From contig NW_019091389.1 of assembly GCF_001949145.1 (NCBI RefSeq), positions 1,277,156-1,341,155 of the forward strand: a stretch of 64,000 nt of DNA. The letters are read 5' to 3'. The stretch comes from Acanthaster planci (Eukaryota; Echinodermata; Asteroidea; Valvatida; Acanthasteridae). How positions within the stretch are numbered: position 1 is the first letter of the stretch; each line of letters begins with the position of its first letter. Of the stretch, positions 1 through 13,255 are shown one piece after another. The position numbers were made by a program, and so were the translations under genes. The notes under the pieces are model-generated. The model saw only the letters and a list, made by a program, of their open reading frames with translations. It ran no database searches and had not been told where the DNA came from.

Positions 1-332
1 GTGACTGTGGGCATTTGTGCACATTTGTGCTGTAAAACCAAAGGAGGGTTAATAGATTGTTTGCACCTGCTAAGTCATGTGACCTATAGTGAGTATTAAA
101 CTTCAAAAATAATGGTGCCCTCCCATAGCCAGTGTTGTTTACCAAAAATAAAGCCAGTTGTCAGTAGGGTACTCAGCATGTCTGTAATGTCGGCACTGTA
201 CCGACCGTTGGCTTTATTTTTGCTAAATAATACTTATAAATTACTTTGCTATGGGAAGATGCTATGGTTGCTGATGTTTGATACCCACTGTAGAGTCCTT
301 AAGTGAATATGTCACATGAACAATACAGGTGT

Positions 333-486
333 TTCACAATAGGGCGCCTCCAAGAGTTTGCAACGCATTGGCCAATCACAATGTGCAAAATCTGTCAACC
401 CAATGCATGTTTGGAAAGGGTCGACGGATTTTGCGGGTTGTGATTGGCCAGTGTGTTGCAAACTCTTGGAGGCGCCCTATTGTGAA
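333..486. repeat. Foldback MITE-like element, 49-bp arms
   Basis: Two arms, 333-381 and 438-486, are inverted copies of each other at 47 of 49 positions, beginning TTCACAATAGGGCGCC. They enclose a 56-bp centre. This is the structure of a miniature inverted-repeat element. No clear target-site duplication is visible. Confidence 0.8.
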
Positions 487-1011
487 TTGCATGTATTATG
501 TGTGTTAAAGGCAATAGCGCAAGAACCATTGTGTAAACCAACATGCCCACACACTCCATTCGTTTGTACAGCAATTCCTGGTTCTAAATGGTGTCGCATT
601 TCAGTACTCTATTGGTCACATGACTTAGCAAGCGCAGTTGTCCTATTTGCATGAATTTTCAATGCAGTTTATTGATAGTCTCTCTGAAATGTTGGTCAAT
701 TGAAGGAACCAGTGTTGGCCCGTAGAACTGTTGAACTATGATGGGGTTCTATGAATGCAAAATTTCAGTGTGATGGGGGCGCTGTAGCATGACTTGTGGC
801 CAATGCCCATATTACATCCTTCAGTTTGTGTGCACTCAGCAGGAGTGATTTATGGCAGTGCACATGGATTGTCTAGTTTTTCACATTTTTGGACACATGC
901 AGTTTAAGCTCATATTTGTGTTTGTGTGGCAGGTCATGCAAACAGTGACTCTATCGAGAGAGATATACTATGTCTGTGATTAACTACAGGACAACCATTG
1001 TAAGATGTCAA

Positions 1012-1252
1012 GGGGCCAATTTCATAGAGCTGCTTAAATTAAGCACGAAATCTGCTGAAGCTTGAAAAAACCTTGCTTAAAAAAACAATGCTCAAACCAG
1101 ACTCTATCTGACTGTCATTGTCAAGACAGCTGAATACGATCCCGACACAATCAACATAACATGGAGTTTTGGCTGGTTACCCGAGTTATCAAGCAAGGTT
1201 TTGTCACGCTTAAGCAAGTTTTGTGCTTAAGCAGCTCTATGAAATTTGTCCC
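1012..1252. repeat. MITE-like element with CATAGAGCTGCTTAAG termini
   Basis: The left end reads GGGGCCAATTTCATAGAG followed by CTGCTTAA. The right end is its near-perfect inverse, finishing AAATTTGTCCC. Secondary inverted copies of AAGCAAGGTTTT-like sequence lie inside (about 1068-1078 and 1190-1202). The element is 241 bp and has no coding capacity. A lone partial end of the same type (GAGCTCTATGAAATTTG) sits at about 9668-9686. Confidence 0.75.
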
Positions 1253-2512
1253 ATGTGGATGTTTAATGTGATACTGTGCTATGAATTTCTCTTACCCGGT
1301 TCATAATTGTAATGCCACTTCAGTTTAAACCACGCCCACTGCCCATAGAGTTACATGGAACCATGGAACCTGGGGGTAACACGCAACTCGAGTGCTCATC
1401 CAATGGGAGCTCAAAATCAGTGATGAGTGCTGTGTATGACCGTCACAAACCAGATGGAGAAGTGGTCACACTTGCAGGCTGGACTTACAGATTTGCAGTC
1501 AAGTATATTCATGTCACCAGTATCAAAGGAAAGACCCTCATTTTATACTCACGTTATTCTTGATACTCTCCTACGCAAGACTGTTGGACCTAAAGCTTTT
1601 TGTACCCTGTACAATGTCAGCACAGGTTTGTAAAATGGACCTTCAGGAAGCAAAGTGTATCTGGTGTTTGCAGTTTACTCTTAATTACAGACTTAGTCAT
1701 CTGAATTCATTTACTATCTCTTCAATAAGATATATAAATACTACAGTATTTCTGTATTCATTACAGATTGGAAGAAACAAGTTATGATATGCTATTTTTG
1801 AAGCAATTAAATATTGAGAAATGTACTGAGGTTGAAATGAGTGGTTTTTACCTTAGTTAAATAATTGCTTTATTGAAAAACTGCTGTTGCATTGAGTATG
1901 ACATGTTAGTATCTCATATAGCAATCCTCATGCGTCCTCAGCATTTGCTATTGCACTTGTTTTTGTATTCATGTATAATGCTTGTATGGATTGTGTGGTA
2001 TTGAAGCTACGGCTGGCATTCTGCCAAAGCACTAGTTGATTGGGCTAGTATTCTCACGCATGACTTGTTTTGCAAATCCATAAAATGTCTGGGCATTTTG
2101 CAGTTTTTAAAATTTTTCTCCCAATATGTGTGTTTACTTGTCCATCATTTGTAACGCAGTGAAAATAAAACTCTTGGAAACCTTGAGCTGTTCAAGGATC
2201 CAGATGAGCTTGCCTATAGCTGTTCTATATTATGTAGTAATGTGTTGTCTTGAAGACTTTGACAAGAAAGGGCAAAACATACACAAGAATTCTTGTACAT
2301 GTACACTGCTGCCTTTTTGACCACAAAATGAAGTAATGGCTTTTATTGCACAAAGTGCCTGGCACCAGTAATTTACAGGGCAGTAAATATCTTGTGTGTA
2401 ATTTGTTGACAGATGGTAATTTATTGGTGCTTCTGTTTTTAATTAAGGTATACACAACCGACTGCATTTTGTGGATGGGGGACATATCTGGCAATATTAT
2501 ACCAGGGTAGAA

Positions 2513-2546
2513 AAATCCAGGGTAGGAAAATCCAGGGTTGGTGAAA
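2513..2546 (+). repeat. 15-bp tandem repeat, about 2.3 copies
   Basis: The unit CAGGGTAGAAAAATC occurs, then CAGGGTAGGAAAATC, then a diverged partial copy starting CAGGGTTGG. Confidence 0.6.
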
Positions 2547-5500
2547 TAAGGGATTGACTGCTAATGTCTGTAAAAACTGAACACAAAAGAGGTTGATTGG
2601 GTCCCACTTTTGATGGCATTTTCATTGTTCAACACACACTCCACTTGTACGCATACACAAAGACAACTTGTAACCAAATCTTGGCAGAATATCCGTGATA
2701 TTTATTACATATTACCATGCGACTGTTAACATTTTTTCCTTAAATACAATCTACATGAAAAAAAAACATGCAAAGTAAAAGACCAAAACTTGCTGCCACT
2801 GCTGTGCTGGCCTTTAAATTTTAACAAAAACTGTTGCCTAGCACACCTAAATTGGAAATAGCGATTTGTGGGCACAAAGAACAAAAATGGTTTTAACAGT
2901 TTTTTCTAAATACTGAGACCAACATGACTCTTCATCCTTGGCAATTTTTTGACAGAGGACTTCTGGAAATGGCTGTTAGTCAAAATTCATAGAAAACAAT
3001 TTTTGAAGGAATGCTCATATAAATATTCCTTACAAATACATAATGGTGGACATTAAGATGGTCCATACTTTTTTTTTTTGGAGAAATGCATATCCAATGT
3101 TTATTTCCCATTAATTACTCTGCTGACAAGCTGTTATCAGAAAAAGTAATCATTTATTCTATTTATAAAATCATGTGGACCCTTTTAGCCACCTGAAAAT
3201 TCTTTCTTTGAACTATCATTTCAATCTTTGTACACATTAAGGTTGAAAGATTGTTTTAAAGGCAAGACCTTCCAAAGATACAGAATGAAAGACTTAGCAG
3301 AATATTTTCAAATAGTTTGTAGGCTCAAGTGTAAAAATTTCTAACTGGTAACTGTCACACTAGCTCTGTTCACCTTATTAACCCACACCCCCTTCCTAAA
3401 AAAAACAAATGTATCGTGCAAGTGCATTCAAATCTTTTTATTTCAACCAAAGCAAACGGGCATTGGTTGACCCCTGCTCGAAAACTGATTATATCTGCTT
3501 GCAGAAACACATGTAATGAATTTAGTTCTTATATTTAGTGCCTACAGCCTAGTCCGTGTCACTTACAATATTTACTTCTAATTCATTTGCGTAAAAGTTT
3601 GATACGAAAAGAAAAATGCAGTCTACTTGTACACAAATACACCAGTGGCAAAAGTTGCTCCAAAATACATCTGATTGCCGGGCTGCAGCATACAAGTATT
3701 TTACCACTGTACATGTACTTTGGAGATGATCTGTGTGCAATATTAATATGTACATTATTCATTTATTAAAAAAAAAAGAACAAGATGAAACATTGCATTT
3801 ATCGCATGTGCAACGAAACCCCCAAACCAATTTTCTTCACACTGAGAGCAGCCATCTTGGACTGGTTTCTCAAACCTGTGCTCAATGGAAAACTTCACAG
3901 ATGGCCTTCAACAATTCGGCCCTTTAATGTATATGTATACGTACCTGCTTGTACATCACGTCAGCATGCATGCCCCACAGGACTTATGATTTTGAACATT
4001 CCAAGATAGCATCTCCATGAACAAAGTTGTCTTTTGTCTGACACTGTCAGACTGATCCAGAGTTTCACTGACATGCACAAAGGAATTCAGGCAGGAAACT
4101 CTCCGATTGGAAGAGAATGTGCCTGTTCACAGAATTTTATCCTCAGAAAGCACCAGTAAGGTGGCACTTCCAGAAGATAGTGGGAAACAAATGTGTGTGT
4201 GGCAAGTACTTACACATTCTATAGTCTCATCTAATACGACTGATGTCTGATTACTAAGCTACATATGTATACTACTTTCTAGTTCAAAGTGTACATGTGC
4301 TGATGACAAGGAGCGAATTTTTTGTACTGTACCAAAATACTAGCAAGAAACCTGCTCAAGAAATAAAAAAATAGTCATCTCCGTAAATTCCCAACTGTAC
4401 AGAACAGAGTGTCTTCTGAGTGGTTCCCAAAATATTAAAATCTCAACACTATTATCAAGTACCTTTGTTGTCTGCTGAAAATAGGTACAGCATGGGATTA
4501 CAATACTTTTCAAATAATGCTGGGTGACATATGCTGATCTGGTATAGTATTCACATTCAAGGACATGGAACAGGTCTGGAATTAGAAGTGCTTGATCAGA
4601 AATTCACATTTGACAAACTGCTTATAACAGCAGTTTGACTTATAAACCTTTCCCTACTTTGCCCATGCCTGTTGAAACTCACCTACGACAAATATTTCAT
4701 CCCTGCACGTGTGGCAGATTTATATGTTGCTTGCTGAGAACCAGAGACTCATGGGTAATACCATGTACCCTATGTATTTCGATTATACCAAATTTGAAAA
4801 AGAGAAACTTGCTCAGCAAATTATATTGGCATATACGCAATAGAAAACAGGAAAAAATACATCAATGTCTCTGGTGTGCTCAGCAGCAATGCATCTTAAT
4901 ACATGTATAGAGCTATACACATGAGTGCTCACTACAAACTGAGATGAGTGAATGCTTACCACCAGATAAGTGTGACAATGAAAATTGGAACGACCCCGTT
5001 CCCCCTCCAGGAAGTTGCTTGATTTCATCCAAGAATACCCCAAAATAGAAAAATAACCAATATACAAGCAAGTCTCCAACGAACTGCTGAGTAAATACAC
5101 ATTTACAGACTCACAGTTGAATGGCATGTACACTGTACAACTATGCTACAAACACACACTGGTTGGTGACAAATAGTATTCTTTCAATGAACAATGCAAA
5201 CATTTGACATTATATTCTGCTTTGTCTGAGGTTCCTGTATTACTGTTACCGTCATTTTTTGTCATCAAAATGCCTACACCATACGACAACTATTTCACTT
5301 TAATGCTATGCAAATGCATGTTACAAAGCTAGATTACAGACGTAGCCACACTGGGCATTTTTGACTATTGGCCACTGACACTGATGCGTTTCCTATCTGA
5401 AAAATAGTGATCAATTTAGGAAATTTAGGGCATGTAGTCTGAATACAGAGTGTTCATGCAGCAATCACCATTTCACCCCCAGGGAACCAGACTGAAGATG

Positions 5501-5585
5501 GCAGTCATTAATACCCACTGATGGATATAAAAAATTCTGGACTCGCAATGCCCTTAATCAGCTTATAGGGATCATTGAATCCACT

Positions 5586-5706
5586 AGCAGCCATTTTACT
5601 GAGCCGAATACAAATCTTGGCTGGCAATGCCTGCCTTTGTTCTCCTTGGCGTCAATAGAAGCGAACCAACCTGTGCATTTGTATTCGGCTGGGTAAAACG
5701 GCTGCT
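5586..5706. repeat. Foldback element, 30-bp arms
   Basis: Arms 5586-5615 and 5677-5706 match in inverted orientation at 27 of 30 positions (start AGCAGCCATTTTACTGAGCC). Similarity continues weakly outward for about 10 bp. The 121-bp non-coding element looks like a MITE. Confidence 0.7.
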
Positions 5707-7976
5707 GGTTGGCTTCTATTTCATACCAAGGCAGTGCAAGTCCAAGTTTTTATTTTTATATACGTCGGTGTTAATACCATGGAGCAATGCTTAAGGGTAG
5801 CCTCACACCATTTCCATGTATCTTGACTTTATATCAATGTATACGGGGAATGAAGGGTAACCAATATTTTATTTCCAATTGCCTCTGTGCATTGGGATTT
5901 TAATCCTAAAAGAGTGGTGGGGGGGGACGGTGGAACCAGCCCCTCCTCCAAAAAAAGTGAATGAAGTTCAGACATACCAACCAAATGTCAATAAACATCT
6001 GTCTTCCTACAACTGAGAGGGGCAAAGCAGAATCACCTCTAGACTCTAAAAGAGTTTAAAAAACCCCCCAAATGCAAAGCTCTGTTGGAACTGAACTTTT
6101 AGAAAGTTGATTCCACCACCATTTCTGGCCAGAAGATCAAATTCACATAATCTTTGTCTTTCCACTTTAAAAACAAAATCAAATTTAACGGTTTCAACAT
6201 GTGATAATGCTCCGCAGTCCTCGTGAAACAAAGGGCAATCCAAAATCAGCCAATCACAAGCTTACTGTGCCATAAACCCTGCACAACCTTCCAAAAAGGC
6301 ATGTTATATTGTTTTCATTACACATCTCACACATGGCACTGTCAGTACATTACACACAAGTCTTGGGCAAATTACAATTTTCAGCCCCAAAAATGCATTG
6401 TTAATCCATTGCAACTGTGCACTCGACTGTCACACACTAATAAATGCACAACTAATCAGCTGGATCAAAGAACTGTGTGTGCCGCAGTCCTCACAAAGTG
6501 CAACATGCCATCAAAAACGGCTGGTAGTTTTGGGACCAGCTTCTGGGGTTATTTTTGGGAGGTACAAAGCTGCAAGTTCTCCCTGTGATGGCCAACAGCA
6601 GGCCGTGTGTTGCACTGTCTTGACCTGAACTTCTAACGTCCTTGTACATATATACTGGAACATTTAACCCATGCACCAGCTCACATTCATGTACATGTGG
6701 CAATAATACAGAGATCAGCTTCACATTGCACTTGTAACTTAACATAAATACATGTATACCCTTGTTGAGTCACCCAAAGTGGCCATATTACACATTACTC
6801 AAAGCAGAGAGGCCTTCTTATAGTTTTGCTGATTTTTGTTTACGAGTGATGTAAGAGAACATGGGATAATAAACAATCTGTGAATCTTACAGAAGGGACA
6901 TGGAGCTTTTCGGACACCCAAGGGGACACATGGCACCAAAGGTGTCACCAGAATTTTAAAAAACACAATATTCCACACTGCATCCGTCACCAGCTGCTTT
7001 GTGACACTGCGGCAGTACATACCGGTGTGGTACTTAGACAAGCCACTCGCGATTTAACTCAAGGAAAAAGTTTCCTTATTTATACTTACACAGAAGACAA
7101 GAGCAAATTCATTTGATTCCTCCAGTTGCAGAGCCAATGGATATATTAGGTGAGCTGTGCCTTTCAGTTTGCACAAAATTTGTTCCGTGCATCCTGATGC
7201 GCGAGTATGCCTGACTGCTTGAAAAAAAGCAGTTGTGATGCCTTGAGGTATTAGCAAGATGTAATAAATTGCTGTATAAAATTGACAGTTACAGTGTAAT
7301 GAAATAACAGCATCCATGCCTTCCAATATTAAGTAGACTTTTCATTCCCACCGATTCTTCAAACTTAACAGAATCTTTCCAGCTTCGACAATCATTTTCT
7401 ACCCTCCGTTTCTGACTGTGAGGAATTTCTTCCATTGAAACCAATTTTCTACCGTGAAAGTATTCCCTGGAAACTTTTTATTAGTTTCCAGAGTAAACTT
7501 GTCCCTTTGTGATGTGGGTGTCTATGCATAGCCTGTGTGCAGCTTAGACTCAGTACCCGATGAGAAATCAAACAGGCCACCTTCGCCTTGCATATTACAC
7601 CCAGCAGCAACACAAACCTTTTCACAAACTATTAGTTTTAAATGCCAGTGGCAAAGTTAACTAAGCTTTCAAAAACTACACCTATTCAATCTCCCACTGC
7701 CTCCAAAATTACAGACCTGTTGCCCTAAAATCATGGAACTAGGGTTGAAAATCACAAATAAATTCACAGAAATTATGTCCCACAGGTTTACATGCCCATG
7801 CCAGAAAAAAAAACAGCTGTGGATCAGTATTTTGCAAAACAGGTTCCTTTCAAAGGATCCACACTTCCAAAATTATATAAATGTCTCCCCCAACCATCCC
7901 CAAATAGCTAACGTTTTAAATGTTGAGCATTTCTTCAGTGATAATGTGAAATGGAATAAGTAAAAAAAGAGACAGA

Positions 7977-7982
7977 TTTATT
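7977..7982 (-). terminator. Candidate poly(A) signal of the DLGAP-like gene
   Basis: TTTATT on the plus strand is AATAAA on the minus strand, about 1.9 kb after the DLGAP-like stop codon. It is the first canonical hexamer I noticed downstream, so the sequence 7.96-9.88 kb would be 3' UTR. Assignment is by position only. Confidence 0.25.
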
Positions 7983-9878
7983 TGCATTCAGCCCTTGCAC
8001 TTACAAGGGAATTGACATTTGATGGATTTTGACTTTTGAACTCAGAGGGCTGTCCTATCTGCCAAGATCCTATAAAGTCAAATTTAATGGCAACTGGAAT
8101 TCAGAGCTAGTCAATGCTGTACAAAAGAGATCGAAGAAAACTGGAAAACAATATGTACACACAGTGAGGGAGCTTGAGAGAAATCTTGGGGAAACAAATC
8201 CATGGGTCCTTTTTCATGGAGGAAAGCCTGATCCCCTGATTACTTTGAATTGCATGTATTTCAGAATCCCCATTCACAGTAACCCAAATTAAGGCACTTC
8301 AAACAAATAAATAGCAAACCTAATCCAATACAAAAAAATATCATCAACTTAAGTAATAAATAGAATTGACTTCGAACAGAGATCTTCATCTCTTCCAAAA
8401 TCTGGTTTGGAAATGGAACTATTCACAGAATGATTTTATACAGTGTTTCCCCTTTTAAATAATTCTCTTCACACACCAAATGTACTTTATAAAACCATAT
8501 GAAGGTGCAGCTTCATCTGTGCGCACTGTCTGATGACGCCAACCAAATTTGTTCAAATTTGACAAACACATGACGTGTCTAGTGGCCTATTTCTTATCAG
8601 TACCAGTATAGTATTCAACATGTACATGTAGCATAAGACATGCCAAAACATCTAATGGCCTTTAAAAATAAGGCAAATGGGAACCAAAACAACCCAAAAT
8701 GCATGTAATATAAATCAGGAGCATGTTATATATGACTGTATTTCATTATGATTTTTTCCCAGTGGAAACAAAGCCAACAGGTGCATCATCTATTCTATAC
8801 ATGGCCCTGCACAGTGTGCACAGTGAATTTGCATACAAACTATTCATGATAAAATGGAAATATGGCAAGTCTTTACTGCCTTCATGGTAGAAAGGAAAAA
8901 CAAAAACCAAAACCAAAGCAAAACTGATAACTGTGCCAATATGTTGTTAAGTTTCTGAAATTTAAATACCAGCAATATACATGTAAAGCATTTCTCAGTC
9001 AAAAATTCCTGGATCTAACCCTACAAAAAATAATAAACTGAGGAAAACATGCATTACTACATGTACTTAGAGACTACACAGCTACAGTCTGTTAACTACA
9101 GTCTGTTTTCTACAATATCTTTGTAAAATATCGTCAATATATACATTTGTTCTGCCAAATCTCAATTATCCAAGTGATGCAATAACTCCTGAGTTGTACT
9201 CTATTAGGCCTTTTCAAGTTATACCTTACGTAATTACAGGGCCAGTTTGGGTCTTCATTGGCCAACCCTTGTTGTCTGAATTCACCAAAGGCAAGAGAAA
9301 GACATTGCCAAAAATGAAGAACACAGACCAGTCAGCTGAGATGCTAGCAGCGTAATACATGCACCAGTGGCTGCATGCATAATCATTCTTATCTAGCTTT
9401 TTAAAGCATACATATTCTTGCCATGCAGCCTGTTAACTTCTGAAATTTGCACTTATGGTTAAGACCTGCCACTGAGCCACTCGGGTGTGAGTGCATGGTG
9501 AAAATGGCAAATCAGTGCCTATTCCTAACAGTAATGCTTTCTCTTTTTTTCATTTTTCTCTTTTCTCTTGATGACTTGGTGCAAAATCCATTCTACACAT
9601 CTCATTTCAGTTGGCTACTTGTTTTACTGGGTACAACTATTCTGGAACCAGTAGACTGGTGTGTTGAGGAGCTCTATGAAATTTGTTTCAGCAAGATTAA
9701 TATTAATGCCCCAGCTGGTAAAGGGTATCTTAGCACAGATATATTCAAATACACTGACCCCATGAATGCCGATGGGTTGTCTTTGCTATGAGCAAGCATA
9801 TCGATTGTAACAGCTACATCCTTTGTTGCCATTACTTTGACCTTTGTGAGTTATAACTAAGTTTACCACGTACCTAAC

Positions 9879-10136
9879 CTAAGACTTGTCTGGAGTGAAT
9901 ATTTCCACTGCGACAGGCGGTTCCCCATCTTCAGACATGACCCTCTTCCTTGCTGCTGCCTTCTTGGCCGCCATGAGCCGTTTACGAGCCTCCTCCCTGG
10001 CTTGGCGTGCTTTGGCCGCTTTCTTCTCTCTCTCCGCCTTGGCCTTGGGGTCGACGGGGGTCAGGGGGTGGACCGCCGACTTGTAGATCCCCGGTGAGGG
10101 GGGTGGGGAAGTCAGTGAGGGCTTCTTACCAGACGT
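9879..10136 (-). CDS. Dlgap: DLGAP/GKAP-family protein, coding exon 5 (C-terminus)
   Basis: Last coding exon, 258 nt, starting in phase 0 after an acceptor read as CCCTTTCACAG on the minus strand and ending with TAG at 9881-9879. It encodes residues 895-979. A Pro/Ser linker is followed by a strongly basic, probably helical stretch ending EEARKRLMAAKKAAARKR, then acidic residues and a short tail ending VEIFTPDKS. In vertebrate DLGAP1-4 a similar basic helix is followed by an IEIY-type tail that ends in a PDZ ligand (TRL). Here the helix and the VEIF tail are recognisable but the final residues are not a classical PDZ ligand. That supports the family call and separates it from synaptic SAPAPs. 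An additional alternative last exon cannot be excluded. Confidence 0.75.
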   Translation of the reverse strand, partial: TSGKKPSLTSPPPSPGIYKSAVHPLTPVDPKAKAEREKKAAKARQAREEARKRLMAAKKAAARKRVMSEDGEPPVAVEIFTPDKS

Positions 10137-10621
10137 CTGTGAAAGGGCGACAATGCATTTCCAAGTTCACAGAAAAATCACTGCATTATTCTTGTACGCT
10201 GCTGAAACAACTAACTTTCTAAGAAAAAAGTGAATTTCCTTTCTTGGTTTGAAATTCAAATACTGTCTACCCACGTATGCAAGCTCTGTTTGGCTTTCTC
10301 ATGACTAGAGTCATTTGATAAGATAAACATTTTCATTGTTACATTGCGATTCCACAACTAAGGTAAAGTAGTGTTTATTCACTTTGGAGGTTTACAACAA
10401 TGAAATGAGTAACAGTATTTCAATATAACCTTTTTTTACCTAATATCTTTTTTCTGTACACACTTAAAAACGACCAAAGAAAGCACTCTCATATACTCGG
10501 AACACAAAAAGACTTCTTGCCAATGAACACTTCTTGTGGGAAGATAATCTTCTTCAAACTAAGCTTGTGAAGATTGAGTTTACTGATTTTGAAGACTGAT
10601 GACTACATTGGCTCATTTTAC

Positions 10622-10851
10622 CTTGACTTTGTGCGGGGACTGTTTGGGTGTTCTCCATCCATTTTGTCTCAACTCTTCAATCTCGGCAAACATGCTGTTG
10701 ACGTCATCCACTTGAATCAGAACCATATCCCAAAACCCAGTCAGGTCTAAATTTGTTACTGACAGCGCTTCTCCTTCAACAGGATTCTGTCCAGAAAACA
10801 GGGAAGACATTTGGTTCATTTTACATCTCAGAGTGTTCTTGTCCAGTAACT
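10622..10851 (-). CDS. Dlgap: DLGAP/GKAP-family protein, coding exon 4 (GKAP core)
   Basis: 230 nt, from acceptor ACTCCCTGCAG to donor GTCAAG|gtaaaa (minus strand). It enters with two bases of a split Glu codon (residue 818) and leaves in phase 0. It carries the most diagnostic part of the gene, DLTGFWDMV at residues 853-861, followed by IQVDDVNSMFAEIEELRQNG. This is the GKAP-domain core shared by DLGAP1-4 and DLGAP5/HURP (D-L-x-G-F-W-D, then an E/D-D-V helix). An upstream acceptor about 13 bases away (ending ACACAG) would give the wrong phase, so the inner one was chosen. Confidence 0.8.
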
Positions 10852-12288
10852 CTGCAGGGAGTATCTGTGTGATTTCAATAAGTGACTAAAACATTCAGCC
10901 AGTCATAGTGGTTAGTTACAAATCATCCAGGTATTCGATCAAGATCCAGGCTACTGAAATATCTGCCTGCTCACTCCTTTGACATCTTCTACTACCTTTA
11001 CATGGATAACCTCACTTGTGATTTGACCTGTGACTGACTTGATGACAACTCTTCAGGAAAACGCTGCAGAATTTACACATACGCATACCTTCCCAATCCT
11101 ATGGGACTTGTACAAATCTTGTTGCAGTAGAAATTGTGAATTTGAAAATCGTGAGTACATGTGCATTAGGTTTCCATTGTCTGCTCATGCCGATGCGACT
11201 TGCTCCTCGCAAGAACCAATAAGTTAAGCATGTTACAGTAAGGTTGTACACTCAGTCAATTGGACTGAACACCACATTAGTGCAATACACCATGAAAAGC
11301 TTGACATGGGGATGCCATTGCCATCAGTAGAACGCATACACGTACCAACACTTAGGAACCATCTCCATCGCTGTGTTCAACCCGAAGCTCACGTATCAAT
11401 GCATTTGTAAATAAATTTACAACACGAATCACCATCATTCAAAATTCATGCATAATACAGTGCTCACTGCATATCTGAAAGTCACATTTATAACGGACAA
11501 TTCTCAGAAGAGATGGAAAAAGTTCAAACTTGACTCACGGCTTGAATTGTACACAAATGCCTTAAAAGTGTACAATGTGCTTAGCTGCCTATGCAGCCTT
11601 ATACATATAGCCTGTGTTCACTTACAATATTCTGTTCGCACAGTCCACGGAACTGTTTAAATTTCTTGTTGGTGAGGAGGGACGCTTTGCCAATGGAAGC
11701 TCTTAGCTTACCACAAGCTGTCAAGGAAAAGAATTGAAGAAATTTTATGGGATCCAGTGAAATGATGAATGTGAAAATGTGTTTCTAGTGTCAGGGAAGA
11801 CCAGTAAATTCTCCCTTGAACAGTACCATTTAGACACACCTTCTATCATGAATAGTGAGTCCAATGCTGATATCCCAACAAACTTCCTTTTTTTTTCAAG
11901 GCAGAGCACATGAAGTACCAATGGCCAAAGCACTGCACTTTAACCAGTTCATGCAGGGAGATTCGTAAACCCACAATGGCCTTCAGCAACAGATTCCAGC
12001 TGAACATGTTGTTTGTAAACAATCCAGTAAAGCGAATTTAAATTACAGCCGGACTAATTGTATAGATATTGCACAAATGACTTTCCACAGTCAGTAATTG
12101 TGTTGTTAGCTTCAATTTAAAAATGTGACAAATATGTATATTTTTTCAAAAACAGAAGAACCAGTTCACGTTGGGAAAATCCTGGTTTTTGTGTGGTCAA
12201 ACATATTAAGCCCAAAAGAATGTCCAATTAACTGTTTATCACCTAGAAGCATGGATTTATGAATCTTTTTCCCATAGTGTATTCTGAC

Positions 12289-12467
12289 CTTCCTCTGACA
12301 ATTCCTTTTCCAAGTCTTTGTTGGCAAATGTACAGAGAGACTCAATACGAGCGTGCTCCTCGTTGACAATGCGCAAGTAATAATGGCCATCCTTCACCTC
12401 CGGAGGGCAGTCTTGCATTGGGCTCGGCTCACTGATTTGTTTGTTGTATTCTGATGTTTCCAGCTCC
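12289..12467 (-). CDS. Dlgap: DLGAP/GKAP-family protein, coding exon 3
   Basis: 179 nt, from acceptor TTACCACCACAG to donor GAGGAAG|gtcaga. It enters with one base completing an Arg codon (residue 758) and leaves with one base of Glu 818. It encodes DGHYYLRIVNEEHARIESLC, which matches the start of GKAP domains (an aromatic-L/F-R-x-hydrophobic stretch, then an acidic helix with a conserved Cys). Phase agrees with both neighbours. Confidence 0.75.
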
Positions 12468-13043
12468 CTGTGGTGGTAACACATTTTTGACAAAATACTT
12501 GCATTAGCATAGAGCACAAAAACAACGAAATGGTCCATGAAATATGCACCAAAGAATTACACCAGCTCAACAACTAACCTTTGGCCAAAACATGAAAATG
12601 CCGGACTTGAAACACTTGGCAGGAAGGAAATCAAAACACACTGACAGCATACAAACATCAGATGGAAAAATCATCTCCTCTTCTGACCCTGAACCAGGTA
12701 GGCACGGTGTTGCAGTCAAGTACTTTTGGATTACAAAGTTCACTGCTACGTAATGGGCAGGCAAGGTGTGCATAACAAAGGGCAAAACTGACAATGAACA
12801 GAAAAATTTACAAACATTTGACTGTGCACTTTTCAACTTTTTGGTTATAAAACTTTAGCTTTCAATACAACTGTGATAGTCTAAAGTCTCGAAAGTACTT
12901 AGTAATCTATCACTGAACCACCAACTGACAATGCCCACTGGCTTCACTTATGTCAAACCAGCTCAACATTTACTAGTAAATTGAAACTCCACTACAAGAC
13001 TAGGTTCATGTGGAGCAATCCTAAGAGTTTTGATCAAACACAC

Positions 13044-13255
13044 CTGTTGCTGAACTCTACCAGGGCCTGTCGACGACTCTCTGCCTCCTTATTGTCCAAG
13101 CTGACACCATCTCGTTTCTTGTCCAGTTCCTTGATGGTCTGATTCTCTTTCAGCATGGACCACTTCTCCAGGGCATCTCCGTACTCCTGGCTGTCCATCA
13201 CAGATGTCTTCTGGGAATAGATCTTGTCATTGGCTACACTGATGATATCATTCTC
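13044..13255 (-). CDS. Dlgap: DLGAP/GKAP-family protein, coding exon 2
   Basis: 212 nt, from acceptor TTTGTGTAG to donor AACAG|gtgtgt; enters in phase 0 and leaves in phase 2. It encodes a charged, helix-forming region (residues 688-757) with WSMLKENQTIKELDKKRDG. No canonical domain motif lies here, but the frame is open throughout and the phase fits exons 1 and 3. Confidence 0.7.

Larger units (their letters stand above)
1..7950. other. Gene-free stretch with repeats
   Basis: I recognise no coding exon on either strand. Open frames here are short (mostly 60-120 codons), lack recognisable motifs and do not pair with splice sites in a consistent phase. The stretch holds three foldback elements (333-486, 1012-1252, 5586-5706), a 15-bp tandem repeat near 2513 and scattered TACATGTA palindromes. 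Part of the high-coordinate end may be 3' UTR of the DLGAP-like gene if its poly(A) site is further downstream than the signal proposed at 7977. Confidence 0.5.

Noticed and set aside
9447-9791. 114-codon frame with a hydrophobic stretch
   Set aside because: The hydrophobic part is a T-rich tract and the second half includes a MITE end; no conserved motif.
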